The translations under genes and the position numbers were made by a program. Under the pieces are notes generated by a model. It was not told the DNA's origin, made no database searches, and saw nothing but the letters and a program-made list of their open reading frames with translations. This document shows positions 46,633-56,438 of a stretch of DNA of 64,000 bases, one piece after another. Each line of letters opens with the position of its first letter. The first letter of the stretch is position 1. Origin of the DNA: Sphingomonas ginsenosidimutans (GTDB lineage Bacteria; Pseudomonadota; Alphaproteobacteria; Sphingomonadales; Sphingomonadaceae); contig NZ_NWVD01000009.1 in assembly GCF_002374835.1 (NCBI RefSeq), positions 46,035 through 110,034 on the forward strand, in the 5' to 3' direction.

Positions 46633-48675
46633 ATGAAGAAGTTGACCGCTGTTTCGCTGGCGACAATGCTGACCGCGTCGCCCGCGCTGGCCGACGAAGG
46701 CATGTGGACGTTCGATGCCTTTCCCGCCGCGCGGATGAAGGCCGCCTATGGCTGGGCACCCGACAAGGCGTGGCTGGACCGCGCACAGGCCGCCGCGGTG
46801 CGGCTGACCGGGGGCTGCTCCGCCTCGTTCGTCAGCGGCGAGGGACTGATCCTGACCAACCACCATTGCATCGCCCAATGCGCGCAGGACCTGTCGTCGA
46901 AGGACAAGGATTACCTCGCCGACGGCTTCGTCGCCGCCGATCGCGCGCGCGAGCTGAAATGCCCCGGCCAGCAGGCGGAGGTGGTCACGGCGATCACCGA
47001 CGTCACCCCGCGTGTCACCAAGGCGATCGGCACGCTGACCGGCGAGGCGCTGACCAAGGCGCGCGACGCGGCGATCGCGACGATCGAGGCGGAAGGGTGC
47101 ACCGACAAGGAGACGACGCGCTGCCAGGTCGTCACGCTGTACGGCGGCGGCGAGTACAAGCTGTACACCTACCGCAAATATTCCGACGTGCGGCTGGTGT
47201 GGGCACCCGAATTTGCCGCGGCGTTCTTCGGCGGCGACCCGGACAATTTCAACTTCCCGCGCTACGCGCTCGATGCTTCGTTCCTGCGCGCCTATGAAAA
47301 CGGCAAGCCCGCCGCGACGCCGCAGCATCTGACGTGGAACCCGCGCGCCCCGATCGAGGGCGAAGCGACGTTCGTCGTCGGCAATCCGGGGCGCACGCAG
47401 CGGCTGCTGACGCAGGACCAGCTGGCGTTCCAGCGCCAGTTCACGCTGCCGCTGATGACGACATTGCTGTCCGAGATGCGCGGCCGGCTGATCGCGGCGA
47501 GCGAGCAGTCGCCGGAGCGACGGCGCGAGGCGGCCGACACGCTGTTCGGGATCGAGAACAGCTACAAGGTCTATTGGGGCCAGGCGCGCGCGCTGGACGA
47601 TGCCGGCTTCGCGGGCAAGCTGGCCGCGAACGAGGCCGACCTGAAGGCGAAGGCGGGCAAGCAACTGGGCGATCCGTGGGGCGATATCGCGCGCGCCGAC
47701 GCGGCCTATCGCGACATCGCGCTGGATCACTTCTTCCTCGAACAGCGCGCGGGAATGTTCTCGACGCTGTACGGCTACGCCCGCACGATCGTGCGCGCCG
47801 CCGCCGAGCGCGAGAAGCCCAATGCCGAGCGGCTGCCGGGGTACACCGATTCGGCGCTGCCGCTGCTGGGCAAGCAGCTGACCGACGCCACGCCGACCTA
47901 TCCGTGGCTGGAGGAGACCGCGCTGTCGTTCTGGCTGTCGAAGACGCGCGAATATCTGGGCGCCGATTCGCCGCAGGTGAAGGCGCTGCTGGGCCGCGAT
48001 TCGCCCGAACAGCTGGCGGACCGGCTGGTGACCGGCACGAAGCTGGCCGACCCGGCGGTGCGCAAGGCGCTGTTCGACGGCGGCATGGCGGCGGTGCGCG
48101 CATCGAAGGATCCGCTGATCCAGTTCGTGGCTCGCAACGATCCCGCCGCGCGCGCGCTGCGCACCGAATTCGCGCAGAAGGTCGACGCCCCGGTCACCGC
48201 GGCGCAGGCGAAGCTCGCACGGGCGCGCTTCGCCGCTTATGGCGCGGGCAACTACCCTGACGCCACGTTCACGCTGCGCATCAGCTACGGCAAGGTCGAG
48301 GGATGGACGGAGCGCGGCGCGAAGGTGCCGTACCGCACGACCCTGGCCGGGCTGTACGAACGCGCCACCGGGCAGGAACCGTTCGTGCTGGCCAAGGCCT
48401 ATGCCGCAGCGAAGCCGCGGCTGGATATGACCACGACGTTCGATTTCGTCACCACCAACGACATCATCGGCGGCAATTCCGGGTCGCCGGTGATCGCGAA
48501 GGACGGGTCGGTGATCGGCGCGGCGTTCGACGGCAACATCCATTCGCTGGGCGGCAATTTCGGCTACGATCCGGTGCTGAACCGCACCGTGGTCGTCTCC
48601 ACGCAGGCGGTGCAGCAGGCGCTGGAGAAGGTCTATCCCGCGCCCGAACTGGTCCGCGAACTGGCGGCGCGCTGA
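46633..48675 (+). CDS. S46-family dipeptidyl-peptidase
   Basis: A 680-residue exported serine peptidase of the DPP7/DPP11 family. The signal peptide is [20 protein letters not shown]. The catalytic His is in [16 protein letters not shown] and the catalytic Ser in [28 protein letters not shown] right after the signal is typical of S46. These enzymes release dipeptides from oligopeptides in the periplasm. The start is ATG 46633; a GTG one codon upstream is also in frame. The preceding AGGGG is a plausible ribosome binding site. Confidence 0.92.
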   Translation: MKKLTAVSLATMLTASPALADEGMWTFDAFPAARMKAAYGWAPDKAWLDRAQAAAVRLTGGCSASFVSGEGLILTNHHCIAQCAQDLSSKDKDYLADGFVAADRARELKCPGQQAEVVTAITDVTPRVTKAIGTLTGEALTKARDAAIATIEAEGCTDKETTRCQVVTLYGGGEYKLYTYRKYSDVRLVWAPEFAAAFFGGDPDNFNFPRYALDASFLRAYENGKPAATPQHLTWNPRAPIEGEATFVVGNPGRTQRLLTQDQLAFQRQFTLPLMTTLLSEMRGRLIAASEQSPERRREAADTLFGIENSYKVYWGQARALDDAGFAGKLAANEADLKAKAGKQLGDPWGDIARADAAYRDIALDHFFLEQRAGMFSTLYGYARTIVRAAAEREKPNAERLPGYTDSALPLLGKQLTDATPTYPWLEETALSFWLSKTREYLGADSPQVKALLGRDSPEQLADRLVTGTKLADPAVRKALFDGGMAAVRASKDPLIQFVARNDPAARALRTEFAQKVDAPVTAAQAKLARARFAAYGAGNYPDATFTLRISYGKVEGWTERGAKVPYRTTLAGLYERATGQEPFVLAKAYAAAKPRLDMTTTFDFVTTNDIIGGNSGSPVIAKDGSVIGAAFDGNIHSLGGNFGYDPVLNRTVVVSTQAVQQALEKVYPAPELVRELAAR

Positions 48676-48686
48676 GCCGTGCAAAC

Positions 48687-48710
48687 GCCCCCCGCCCACC
48701 GGCGGGGGGC
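48687..48710 (+). terminator. GC hairpin after the S46 peptidase gene
   Basis: GCCCCCCGCC-CACC-GGCGGGGGGC is a perfect 10-bp stem with a four-base loop, 11 bases after the stop. Only CGTTC follows, so it lacks a proper T-run, but it would be a strong transcript end or barrier. Confidence 0.55.
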
Positions 48711-48752
48711 CGTTCAGCCAGGGTACAAGCGCGCATCGCGATAGCGCGCGGC

Positions 48753-49190
48753 ATGAAGACCGTTTCCCCCACGACGCTGGCCGCCGCGCTGGTCGCCTTC
48801 CTGTCCATCCCCGCGCTGACCGCGGTATCGTTCGCACAGGAGACGCGTGCGGGCGCCGCCGCCAAGCTGGACACCGAATTCGCCGCGTCGGACACCAACC
48901 GGGACGGTTTCCTGTCGCCGGCCGAAGTGGAGGCGCGGATGATGCGCATGAAGCTGTCTGGCGGGCGCACGCTGGATGCGGTTCATGCGAAGCGTGTCGC
49001 CGCGCTGTTCATGGCGCGCGCCGACGCCAACAAGGACGGCAAGGTCAGCAAGGCCGAATCGGCCGCGCTGATGGGCACCGTCTTTTCCGCCTACGACCTC
49101 AACCGCGACGGCAAGGTCGATGCGTCAGAGGCCGCCAAGGCGCGCACCGCCGCCAAGGCGATGGCACGGGGCGCGCCCGCCGCGAAGTGA
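48753..49190 (+). CDS. Exported EF-hand protein
   Basis: A 145-residue protein with a signal peptide (TLAAALVAFLSIPALTAVSFAQ) and three calcium-binding EF-hand loops: DTNRDGFLSPAEVE, DANKDGKVSKAESA and DLNRDGKVDASEAA. A basic Ala-rich tail ends it. It is probably a periplasmic or surface Ca2+ sensor or buffer. It follows the S46 peptidase across a hairpin and is convergent with cfa. Confidence 0.87.
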   Translation: MKTVSPTTLAAALVAFLSIPALTAVSFAQETRAGAAAKLDTEFAASDTNRDGFLSPAEVEARMMRMKLSGGRTLDAVHAKRVAALFMARADANKDGKVSKAESAALMGTVFSAYDLNRDGKVDASEAAKARTAAKAMARGAPAAK

Positions 49191-49206
49191 CCGGGGGGCT
49201 GCGGGT

Positions 49207-50430
49207 TCAGCCGCGCAGCCGCCGTTCCTCCTCCACCATATAGTCGCGGGTCAGCGGCAGGGTGGTGCGGTCGCGGCTGAACTGGATCTGGTAATTGACC
49301 AGTGACCCGTTGGTGAAGCTGACCGCCGCGCCCGCCAGGTAGAAGGTCCACATCCGGTAGAAGCGTACGTCGTAGAGCGCGACGATCGCGTCCTTCTGCG
49401 CCACCGTCCGGTCGTACCAGGCGCGCAGCGTCAGCGCGTAATGCAGCCGCAACACCTCGATATCGGTGATGAACCAGCGGATGAAATCGTTCGACTCCAG
49501 TATCTCCGACAGCGACGGGATATAGCCGCCGGGGAAGATGTATTTGTCGGTGAACTTGTCGGTGAAATTGGGTCCGTCGGCGCGCCCGATCGTGTGCATC
49601 AGCATCACCCCCGTCGGGGTCAGCAGGTCGCGGCATTTCGACAGATAGGTGCGGAAATTCTTCGTGCCGACATGTTCGAACATGCCGACCGACACGATCC
49701 GGTCGAACGTGCCGGTCATGTCGCGATAGTCGATCAGCTCGAACCGCACCTTGTCCGCCACCCCCGCCTCTTCGGCGCGACGGCGCGCGACCTTCAGCTG
49801 CTCCTCCGACAGGGTGATGCCCAGCACCTCGGCGCCGGTCTTCGCATGGATGTACAGCGCCATCCCGCCCCAGCCACAGCCGACGTCGAGCACGCGCATC
49901 CCCGGCGCGATCGCCAGCTTGGCGACGATATGCGCCTTCTTGTCCGCCTGTGCGGTATCCAGGTCGTTCGCCGGATCGGTGTAATAGGCGCAGCTGTATT
50001 GTTTGTCGGCGTCGAGGAAGAGATCGTAGAGCCGGTCGGACAGGTCGTAATGGTGCGCGACGTTGCGTTTCGAGCGGACCGTCTGGTTGCGCGTCAACGC
50101 GTGGCGGATCTTCCCGCGCATCGTGCGCCAGCGGTTCGCCGCCAGATTGTTGACGCCGTTTTCCCAGCGCGAGTTGCTGGTGGCGAGCATCAACAGGTCC
50201 ATGATGTCGCCCTGCTCGATCGTCAGCCGGCCGTCCATGAACGCCTCCGCCACGCCCAGCGACGGGTCGGCCAGAATCGCGCGATAGACAGCGGTATCGT
50301 GGATCGTGAACGACACCGGCGCCAGCGCCGGATCGGGGGTGCCGAAGGTCGCGGTGCTGCCATCGGGCTTGGTAAGGGTGAGCTGGCCGCGCCGGATCGC
50401 GCGCGACAGGAAGTGATCGATGAGCGCCAT
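49207..50430 (-). CDS. cfa: Cyclopropane-fatty-acyl-phospholipid synthase
   Basis: A 407-residue SAM-dependent enzyme that adds a methylene bridge to unsaturated phospholipid acyl chains. SAM-binding motif DVGCGWGGMALYIHAKTGAEV, substrate region RSKRNVAHHYDLSDRLYDLFLD, YSCAYY and GYIPSLSEILE are diagnostic. The N-terminal domain (about 1-110) precedes the catalytic domain, as in E. coli Cfa. The ATG at 50430 is the only good start. It is divergent from thrC. Confidence 0.94.
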   Translation of the reverse strand: MALIDHFLSRAIRRGQLTLTKPDGSTATFGTPDPALAPVSFTIHDTAVYRAILADPSLGVAEAFMDGRLTIEQGDIMDLLMLATSNSRWENGVNNLAANRWRTMRGKIRHALTRNQTVRSKRNVAHHYDLSDRLYDLFLDADKQYSCAYYTDPANDLDTAQADKKAHIVAKLAIAPGMRVLDVGCGWGGMALYIHAKTGAEVLGITLSEEQLKVARRRAEEAGVADKVRFELIDYRDMTGTFDRIVSVGMFEHVGTKNFRTYLSKCRDLLTPTGVMLMHTIGRADGPNFTDKFTDKYIFPGGYIPSLSEILESNDFIRWFITDIEVLRLHYALTLRAWYDRTVAQKDAIVALYDVRFYRMWTFYLAGAAVSFTNGSLVNYQIQFSRDRTTLPLTRDYMVEEERRLRG

Positions 50431-50538
50431 GCTGCGCTTGCTAACCCCTCGGCCCCCGCCACCGCAACCTTTGCCGCGCCCCCACACCCGCGCTTCGGCG
50501 TTGCATGGGCGCGGCCAAGGACGTAGGCGCCTGCTTCC

Positions 50539-51936
50539 ATGCGCTACGTCAGTACCCGTGGGACCGCCCCTTCGCTCGATTTCGCGGGCGTCACGCTCGC
50601 CGGCCTCGCCTCCGACGGGGGGCTGTACGTGCCCGAATGCTGGCCGACGCTGTCGCGAGACGAGATTCAGGCGCTGGCCGGGCTGAGCTATGTCGATACC
50701 GCGGTGGCGGTGATGGCGCCGTTCGTCGCCGGATCGCTGACCCGCGACGAACTGACCGCGCTGTGCACCGCCGCCTACGGCCGGTTCGATCACGCCGCGA
50801 TCACCCCGCTGGTGCAGATCGACCACGACCAATGGCTGCTGGAACTGTTCCATGGGCCCACGCTGGCGTTCAAGGACGTGGCGCTGCAATTGCTGGGGCA
50901 GCTGTTCGAACGCTTCCTGAAGGGATCGGACCAGCATCTGACGATCATCGGCGCGACCAGCGGCGATACCGGATCGGCGGCGATCGACGCGGTGGCGGGG
51001 CGCTCGGGCGTCGATATCTTCATGCTCCACCCCGAAGGGCGCGTCAGCGACGTGCAGCGCCGGCAGATGACCACGGTGGGCGCGCCCAACGTCCACAATA
51101 TCGCGATCCGCGGCGATTTCGACACCGCGCAGGCGCTGGTGAAGGCGATGTTCAACGATGCCGCCTTTGCCGGGCGGTTCCGGCTGTCGGCGGTCAATTC
51201 GATCAACTGGGCGCGGCTGATGGCGCAGGTGGTCTATTATTTCTACGCCGCCGTCCGGCTGGGCGCGCCCGCGCGCGCCGTGGCGTTCAGCGTGCCGACC
51301 GGGAATTTCGGCGACGTCTTCGCCGGCTATGTCGCGGCGAAGATGGGGCTGCCGGTGGCGCGGCTGGTGGTCGCCACCAACGTCAACGACATCCTGGCGC
51401 GCGCGCTGGCCAGCGGCGATTATTCCAGCCGGCAGGTGGTGCCGACCGCGACGCCGTCGATGGATATCCAGGTGTCCAGCAATTTCGAGCGGCTGCTGTT
51501 CGACCTGGGCGGGCGCGACGGCGCGGCGCTGGCCGGGCAGATGAAGGGGTTCGAGGCGACGCGCGCGATGCAGCTGACCAATGCGCAGCGCGACGGCGCG
51601 GCCGGACTGTTCGTGGGCGAGCGGGTCGATGCCGACGACATGGCGCTGGCGATGCGCCATGCGTGCGATACCGCGGCGCAGGTGATCGACCCGCATACCG
51701 CGATCGGGCTGGCCGCCGCGCGCCGCCACGCCACGCCGGGGGTGCCGATGGTGACGCTGGCGACCGCGCATCCCGCCAAGTTCCGCGACGCGGTGGAACG
51801 CGCCACCGGCGTGCGCCCCGCGCTGCCCGCGCGTGTCGGCGACCTGTTCGACCGCGAAGAGCGGTTCACGGTGCTGGACGCGACCTATGACGCGGTGTCC
51901 GGTTACGTCGCCGCGCATGCGGTGCCGCGCGGCTGA
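50539..51936 (+). CDS. thrC: Threonine synthase
   Basis: A 465-residue PLP enzyme converting O-phosphohomoserine to threonine. RGTAPSLDFAGVTLAGLASDGGLYVPE is the class-specific N-terminus. The PLP Lys lies in HGPTLAFKDVALQLLG, the phosphate-binding loop in GATSGDTGSAAIDA, and FSVPTGNFGDVFAGYVAAKMG is also conserved. The stop overlaps the ATG of the methyltransferase gene (TGATG), so translation is coupled. Confidence 0.95.
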   Translation: MRYVSTRGTAPSLDFAGVTLAGLASDGGLYVPECWPTLSRDEIQALAGLSYVDTAVAVMAPFVAGSLTRDELTALCTAAYGRFDHAAITPLVQIDHDQWLLELFHGPTLAFKDVALQLLGQLFERFLKGSDQHLTIIGATSGDTGSAAIDAVAGRSGVDIFMLHPEGRVSDVQRRQMTTVGAPNVHNIAIRGDFDTAQALVKAMFNDAAFAGRFRLSAVNSINWARLMAQVVYYFYAAVRLGAPARAVAFSVPTGNFGDVFAGYVAAKMGLPVARLVVATNVNDILARALASGDYSSRQVVPTATPSMDIQVSSNFERLLFDLGGRDGAALAGQMKGFEATRAMQLTNAQRDGAAGLFVGERVDADDMALAMRHACDTAAQVIDPHTAIGLAAARRHATPGVPMVTLATAHPAKFRDAVERATGVRPALPARVGDLFDREERFTVLDATYDAVSGYVAAHAVPRG

Positions 51937-52817
51937 TGCAGCTGGTCACGCTCACCGGGGAGCCCTGGGCCGATTACGGGCTGGTCGATTCGGGCCACGG
52001 CCGCAAGCTGGAACGCTATGGCCGGTTCCGCTTCATCCGCCCCGAACCGCAGGCGCTCTGGGCGCCCGCGAAGCCCGACTGGCAGGCGCACGGCGAATTC
52101 GTCCCCGGCAGCGACGAGGACGGCGGCGGGCAATGGCAGTTCCGCGAGCCGGTGCCACGCGACGGCTGGCCGCTGGCATGGGGAGAGGGCGATGCGCGCG
52201 TCCGCTTCACCGCGCAGACCACGCCGTTCCGCCACCTCGGCTTCTTCCCCGACATGGCGCCCGTCTGGTCGTGGATGCGCGGGCGGCTCGACGGGTGCGA
52301 GGCGCCGGAATGCCTCAACCTGTTCGGCTATACCGGGGTCGGCACGCTGGCGATGTCGGCGGTCGGCGCGAAGATGGTGCATGTCGACGCGTCGAAGAAA
52401 TCGGTCGAGGCGGCGCGCGGCAATGCGGCGCTGTCGGGGCTGGCCGATGCGCCGGTACGCTGGATCGTCGACGACGCCGCCAAGTTCGTCGCGCGCGAGG
52501 TGCGGCGCGCGCGGCGTTATGACGGCATCCTGCTCGATCCGCCCAAATACGGGCGCGGGCCGGATGGCGAGATCTGGCGGCTGGAGGAGCATCTGCCCGC
52601 GCTGATCGCCGATTGCCGGCGGCTGCTGGACGCCGAATCGCGCTACCTGTTCCTCACCGTCTATGCGGTGCGCATGTCGGCGCTGGCGATCGGCGAGATG
52701 CTGCGCCAGGCGTTCGCCGACCTGCCCGGCACGGTCGAGGCGGGGGAACTGGCGGTGCGGGAGGAAGCGCGCGGGCTGACGCTGCCGACCGCGATCTGGG
52801 CGCGCTGGTCGCGGTAG
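51936..52817 (+). CDS. Class I SAM-dependent RNA methyltransferase (RlmI/RlmK-like)
   Basis: A 293-residue methyltransferase. The SAM site is CLNLFGYTGVGTLAMSAVGAKMVHVDASK, and the catalytic-region motif is YDGILLDPPKYGRGPDGEIW, typical of 23S rRNA (cytosine or guanine) methyltransferases of the RlmI/RlmL-K type. The N-terminal region replaces the PUA domain with a short beta segment. The target nucleotide is unknown. It is coupled to thrC and ends before ccmB, which runs the other way. Confidence 0.85.
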   Translation: MQLVTLTGEPWADYGLVDSGHGRKLERYGRFRFIRPEPQALWAPAKPDWQAHGEFVPGSDEDGGGQWQFREPVPRDGWPLAWGEGDARVRFTAQTTPFRHLGFFPDMAPVWSWMRGRLDGCEAPECLNLFGYTGVGTLAMSAVGAKMVHVDASKKSVEAARGNAALSGLADAPVRWIVDDAAKFVAREVRRARRYDGILLDPPKYGRGPDGEIWRLEEHLPALIADCRRLLDAESRYLFLTVYAVRMSALAIGEMLRQAFADLPGTVEAGELAVREEARGLTLPTAIWARWSR

Positions 52818-52833
52818 GACGCCGCCGTCCCGA

Positions 52834-53469
52834 TCATTCCATTCCCATGCGGATCGCCGCGCCGGCGACGATCGGGCCGCCCACCGTCAGCAGCAGGCTG
52901 ACCGCGGCCAGCAGCTTCAGCCCGCCCGCCCCGCCGTCGATCGCGCCCGCGCCGAAGATCAGCAGCGGCACCGCCAGCGGCAGCATGACCAGGCCCGCGA
53001 CCGCGCCGGCACCGCGCAGCCCCGCGACCAATGCGCCGGTGGTAACCGCCAGCGCCGCCAGCCCCGGCGTGCCGATCGCCAGCCCAGCGACGACCAGCGC
53101 CAGCCGTTCGGCGGACAGGTTGAGCAGCGCCGCCGCCGGGATCGTCGCCAGCAACAGCGGCGGGGCGAAGGCCAGCCAGTGCGCCACCGTCTTGGCCGCC
53201 GCGATCGTCACCGGCGACACCCCGCGCACCGCCAGCTGGTCGATCACCCCCGCCTCCAGATCGGGCGCGACCAGCCGCTCGACCGGCAGCAGCGCCGCCA
53301 GCAGCGCCGCGGCCCACACGACGCCGCCACCGACCCGCGCCAGCAGCGCCGCATCGGGGCCGATCGCGAACGGGAACAGCACCGCCACCAGCAGGAAGAA
53401 CGCGACCACCAATGTCGCGCCGCCGCCGGCATAGCCGCGGCGCACGTCGCGCCACACCAGCGCGCCCAT
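52834..53469 (-). CDS. ccmB: Heme exporter permease CcmB
   Basis: A 211-residue inner-membrane permease with about six helices. VWRDVRRGYAGGGATLVVAFFLLVAVLFPFAIGPD at the start, ERLVAPDLEAGVIDQL and the closing LLLTVGGPIVAGAAIR fit CcmB. It exports or handles heme for c-type cytochrome maturation together with CcmA. The ATG overlaps the ccmA stop (ATGA). ccmC and later ccm genes are not in this window. Confidence 0.88.
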   Translation of the reverse strand: MGALVWRDVRRGYAGGGATLVVAFFLLVAVLFPFAIGPDAALLARVGGGVVWAAALLAALLPVERLVAPDLEAGVIDQLAVRGVSPVTIAAAKTVAHWLAFAPPLLLATIPAAALLNLSAERLALVVAGLAIGTPGLAALAVTTGALVAGLRGAGAVAGLVMLPLAVPLLIFGAGAIDGGAGGLKLLAAVSLLLTVGGPIVAGAAIRMGME

Positions 53470-54047
53470 CACAGCGCGACCCCAGCCGCGTCGGGCAGCG
53501 CCAGCGGCTGGTGCGTTGCCACCACCACCGCGCCGCCGGTTGCGCGGTGCCCCGCGATCAGCTGTTCCAGCCGCTCCACCGCGCCCACGTCCAGCCCGCT
53601 CGCCGGTTCGTCGAGCAACCACAGGTCCGCACCCGACGCGACCACCCGCGCCAGCGCGGCGCGGCGGCGCTGCCCGGTCGACAGGAAACGGACGGGGACG
53701 TCGGCCAGATCGCCGAGCAACATCGCGTCCAGCGCGGCGGCGACGCGCACCTCCGGCAGGGCGCGCGCATCCTGCGCCGCCCAAAAGGCGAGCGCATCGG
53801 CCAGCGCGCATTCGGGGTCGAGCGCGGCGGCCTCGCCCATCCAAGCCACCGTCCCCTCGCGCTCGACATGCCCGGCGGTGGGACGCAGCAGCCCGGCGAG
53901 CACGCGCAGCAGGCTGGACTTGCCGACGCCGTTGGGGCCGGTGACCACCGCCGCGCCGCCCGGCGCCACGGCTAGGTCGAACCGCTCGACCAGCAGCTGC
54001 CCGCCGCGCGCAACCGTGACGTCAACGGCGCGAACCGCGCCGCTCAA
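53469..54047 (-). CDS. ccmA: Heme exporter ATP-binding protein CcmA
   Basis: A 192-residue ABC ATPase with Walker A VTGPNGVGKSSLLRVLAGLL, signature LSTGQRRRAALARVV, Walker B LWLLDEPASGLD and the switch His VVVATHQPL. The LSTGQ signature and short length are typical of CcmA. The start codon appears to be TTG at 54047, overlapping the stop of the zincin gene as TTGA; no ATG or GTG gives the full N-terminus. It pairs with ccmB downstream. Confidence 0.86.
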   Translation of the reverse strand: MSGAVRAVDVTVARGGQLLVERFDLAVAPGGAAVVTGPNGVGKSSLLRVLAGLLRPTAGHVEREGTVAWMGEAAALDPECALADALAFWAAQDARALPEVRVAAALDAMLLGDLADVPVRFLSTGQRRRAALARVVASGADLWLLDEPASGLDVGAVERLEQLIAGHRATGGAVVVATHQPLALPDAAGVAL

Positions 54048-54466
54048 TCCGCCACTGCCGCTTCGAGGGCGTGCATGTCATCGTCGGACAGGCCGAAATG
54101 GTGCCCGATCTCATGGATCGTCACATGCGCGACCAGATCGTCGAGCCGCACCCCCGTCTCACACCATTCGGCCAGCATCGCCTGGCGATACAGATGGATG
54201 CGATCGGGCAGCGCGCCGCTGTCGAACGCCGATTTCTCGCCGACCGGGCGCCCGTGGTACAGGCCGGTCAGGTCGAGCGGATGATCGATGCCCAGCGCGT
54301 CGAGGGTCTCGGCATCCGCCTCCTCCTCGACCACCAGCACCACGTCGCCCAGATGCCCGCGGAATTGCGCGGGCAGCCGCGCGATCGTCGCGCGTGCGTG
54401 CGCCTCGATCGCATCCGCGGAGGGCGGCGCGCCCATTGCCTCTTGCCCGTCCATGCCGCCGGCCAT
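54044..54466 (-). CDS. Zincin-like metallopeptidase-family protein
   Basis: A 140-residue protein with the zinc motif [18 protein letters not shown] (HExxHxxG-type), preceded by [16 protein letters not shown] and [10 protein letters not shown]. This is the DUF1025/minimal-zincin pattern. Function is unknown; some members are linked to stress or toxin-like roles. A second Met (54454) could be the start. It is coupled to ccmA by overlap. Confidence 0.85.
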   Translation of the reverse strand: MAGGMDGQEAMGAPPSADAIEAHARATIARLPAQFRGHLGDVVLVVEEEADAETLDALGIDHPLDLTGLYHGRPVGEKSAFDSGALPDRIHLYRQAMLAEWCETGVRLDDLVAHVTIHEIGHHFGLSDDDMHALEAAVAD

Positions 54467-54506
54467 ACCGCTCGCCGATCACCCGCCGCAAGCGCAGAGG
54501 CACGTC

Positions 54507-54809
54507 ATGACCCGCACGATCGAACAATTGAGCGAAGCCGAGCGCGCCGACGCGCTCGATACGCTGCCCGACTGGGATTATGACGAGGCGCGCGATGCGA
54601 TCACCCGCTCGATCGTGTTCACCGATTTCGCGGAGGCGTTCGGCTTCATGACGCAAGTGGCGCTGCTGGCGGAGCGCGCCGATCACCACCCGGAATGGAC
54701 CAATGTGTGGAACCGGGTGGAGATCCTGCTGACCACGCATGACGCCGGCGGGCTGTCGGCGCTGGACGTCGAACTGGCGACCGCGATCGATTCGATCCTG
54801 GGCGGCTGA
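54507..54809 (+). CDS. phhB: 4a-hydroxytetrahydrobiopterin dehydratase
   Basis: A 100-residue pterin-4a-carbinolamine dehydratase that recycles the pterin cofactor of aromatic amino acid hydroxylases. The motif [37 protein letters not shown] contains the catalytic His cluster. Length is normal. No phenylalanine hydroxylase gene lies next to it. It is divergent from the zincin gene and convergent with the SDR gene. Confidence 0.93.
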   Translation: MTRTIEQLSEAERADALDTLPDWDYDEARDAITRSIVFTDFAEAFGFMTQVALLAERADHHPEWTNVWNRVEILLTTHDAGGLSALDVELATAIDSILGG

Positions 54810-54815
54810 GCGCAA

Positions 54816-55601
54816 TCAACGCAGCAGCACGCGGCTGCGCATCATCCGGCGCAGCCGTCCGGGCATCCAGCGCGCCGCGAAGGTCAGCCGACGCGCGGTC
54901 TTGCCGACCGGCGAATGCAGCTTGTCGCCGTGGACGGCATCCCATGCCGCCTGCGCGACGACCTCGACCGGCGTGAATTCCAGCCCCGAATCGACCACCG
55001 CCTCGCGCGCGGTGCGGTTGGTCCCCGCCAGCCCGATCGACAGCAGGTTGGTGTCGATGAAGCCGGGCAGCAGGTCGCGCACCTTGATCGCGTCCGGCGC
55101 CCATTCGGCGTCGAGCGCCTCGGTCAGGCCGCGCACCGCGAATTTGGTCGCGGAATAGGCCGACAGGCCGGCGCTGCCGTAGATCGCGGACGCGGAGGCG
55201 GTGTTGAGCAGGCACGACCCCGGCGTCGCCTTCAGATACGGATAGGCGAGCCGCGCGCCATAAGCGACGCCGCGGAAGTTGATGTCGATCACGCGGTCGA
55301 GCGCGTCCAGCCCCATGTCCCCGAACGCGCCGCCGGCAGCGATGCCGGCGTTGTTGAACAACACGTCCAGCCGCCCGCCAGACAGCGCGGCGAATTCGGC
55401 CAGCACATGTTCCCATTCCGATGCGTCGCGCACGTCCATGACATGCGTCGAGGTGCGGTCCGCGGGCAGCATCGCGGCGGCATCCGCCAGCGCGCGCTGG
55501 TCGATATCCGCCAGCCCGACACGCCAGCCCTGCGCCGAAAAGTGCAGCGCGACCGCGCGCCCGATGCCCGATCCGCCGCCGGTAATCAGGATCGCCTTCA
55601 T
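54816..55601 (-). CDS. SDR-family oxidoreductase
   Basis: A 261-residue short-chain dehydrogenase. The NAD(P)-binding motif is ILITGGGSGIGRAVALHFSAQGW, with LFNNAGIAAGG and the catalytic SAYSATKFAV (Tyr and Lys) after LLNTASASAIYGS. The substrate is unknown. GLADIDQ after the second strand contains an Asp that favours NAD(H). A basic C-terminal tail (ARWMPGRLRRMMRSRVLLR) could bring it to the membrane. Confidence 0.88.
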   Translation of the reverse strand: MKAILITGGGSGIGRAVALHFSAQGWRVGLADIDQRALADAAAMLPADRTSTHVMDVRDASEWEHVLAEFAALSGGRLDVLFNNAGIAAGGAFGDMGLDALDRVIDINFRGVAYGARLAYPYLKATPGSCLLNTASASAIYGSAGLSAYSATKFAVRGLTEALDAEWAPDAIKVRDLLPGFIDTNLLSIGLAGTNRTAREAVVDSGLEFTPVEVVAQAAWDAVHGDKLHSPVGKTARRLTFAARWMPGRLRRMMRSRVLLR

Positions 55602-55670
55602 CCTCTCGTCCCCTCCGCCATCGTTTGCGTGGCTTGTGCCAGCCTCATCCTTCCCGCATCGTGCGCGGCG

Positions 55671-56438
55671 ATGCCAGAACAATCGCCCGGCCCCGCCGTC
55701 TCGTTCGCAGGCGTCACCAAGCGGTACGGCGACGGTGCGGCGGTCGACGGCGTGACGCTGGACATCGCCGGCGGCAGCTTCGTCGCGCTGGTCGGCACGT
55801 CCGGGTCGGGCAAGTCGACGCTGCTCAAAACGGTCAACCGGCTGGTCGTGCCCGATGCGGGGCGCGTCGCGATCGACGGGCGCGACGTGGCGGACGAGCC
55901 GCCCGCTCGGCTGCGGCGGCGGATCGGCTATGTCTTCCAGAACGTCGGGCTGTTCCCGCACCTGTCGGTGGGGGACAATATCGCGATGCCGCTGGTGCTG
56001 GCGGGGCGGCGCGATCCGGCGCGGGTGGCGGCGATGCTGGACCTGGTCGAACTGCCGCGCGCCTTTGCCGGGCGGATGCCCGCGGAGCTGTCGGGCGGGC
56101 AGCGCCAGCGCGTCGGCGTCGCGCGCGCGCTGGCCGCCGAGGCCCGGCTGCTGTTGATGGACGAGCCGTTCGGCGCGCTCGACCCCGTCACGCGCGAGGC
56201 GCTGGCGGGCGCGATCCGCCGGCTGCACGCCGACCTGTCGCTGACCACGATCATGGTCACGCACGACATGGCGGAGGCGCTGCTGAACGCCACGCGCGTG
56301 CTGGTGATGCAGGCGGGGCGGATCGTCGCCGACGCCGCCCCCGCCGCGATGCTGGCCGGAGAGGCGGGCGACGCGGCCGATGCGCTCGTCGCGGTGCCGC
56401 GCGCCCAGGCCGAGCGGCTGACGGCGATGACGCGATGA
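55671..56438 (+). CDS. Osmoprotectant-type ABC transporter ATP-binding protein
   Basis: A 255-residue importer ATPase with Walker A LVGTSGSGKSTLLKTVNRL, Q-loop YVFQNVGLFPHLSVGDNI, signature LSGGQRQRVGVARAL, Walker B LLLMDEPFGALDPVTR and the switch His MVTHDMAEAL. The TLLKTVNRL segment is typical of glycine betaine/choline/carnitine (OpuA/OpuC/ProV) ATPases. The stop overlaps the ATG of the permease-binding-protein fusion. Confidence 0.87.
   Translation: MPEQSPGPAVSFAGVTKRYGDGAAVDGVTLDIAGGSFVALVGTSGSGKSTLLKTVNRLVVPDAGRVAIDGRDVADEPPARLRRRIGYVFQNVGLFPHLSVGDNIAMPLVLAGRRDPARVAAMLDLVELPRAFAGRMPAELSGGQRQRVGVARALAAEARLLLMDEPFGALDPVTREALAGAIRRLHADLSLTTIMVTHDMAEALLNATRVLVMQAGRIVADAAPAAMLAGEAGDAADALVAVPRAQAERLTAMTR

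Noticed and set aside
46543..48837. A 764-codon frame opposite the S46 peptidase gene
   Set aside because: The peptidase has a signal peptide and both catalytic motifs; the antisense product has none.
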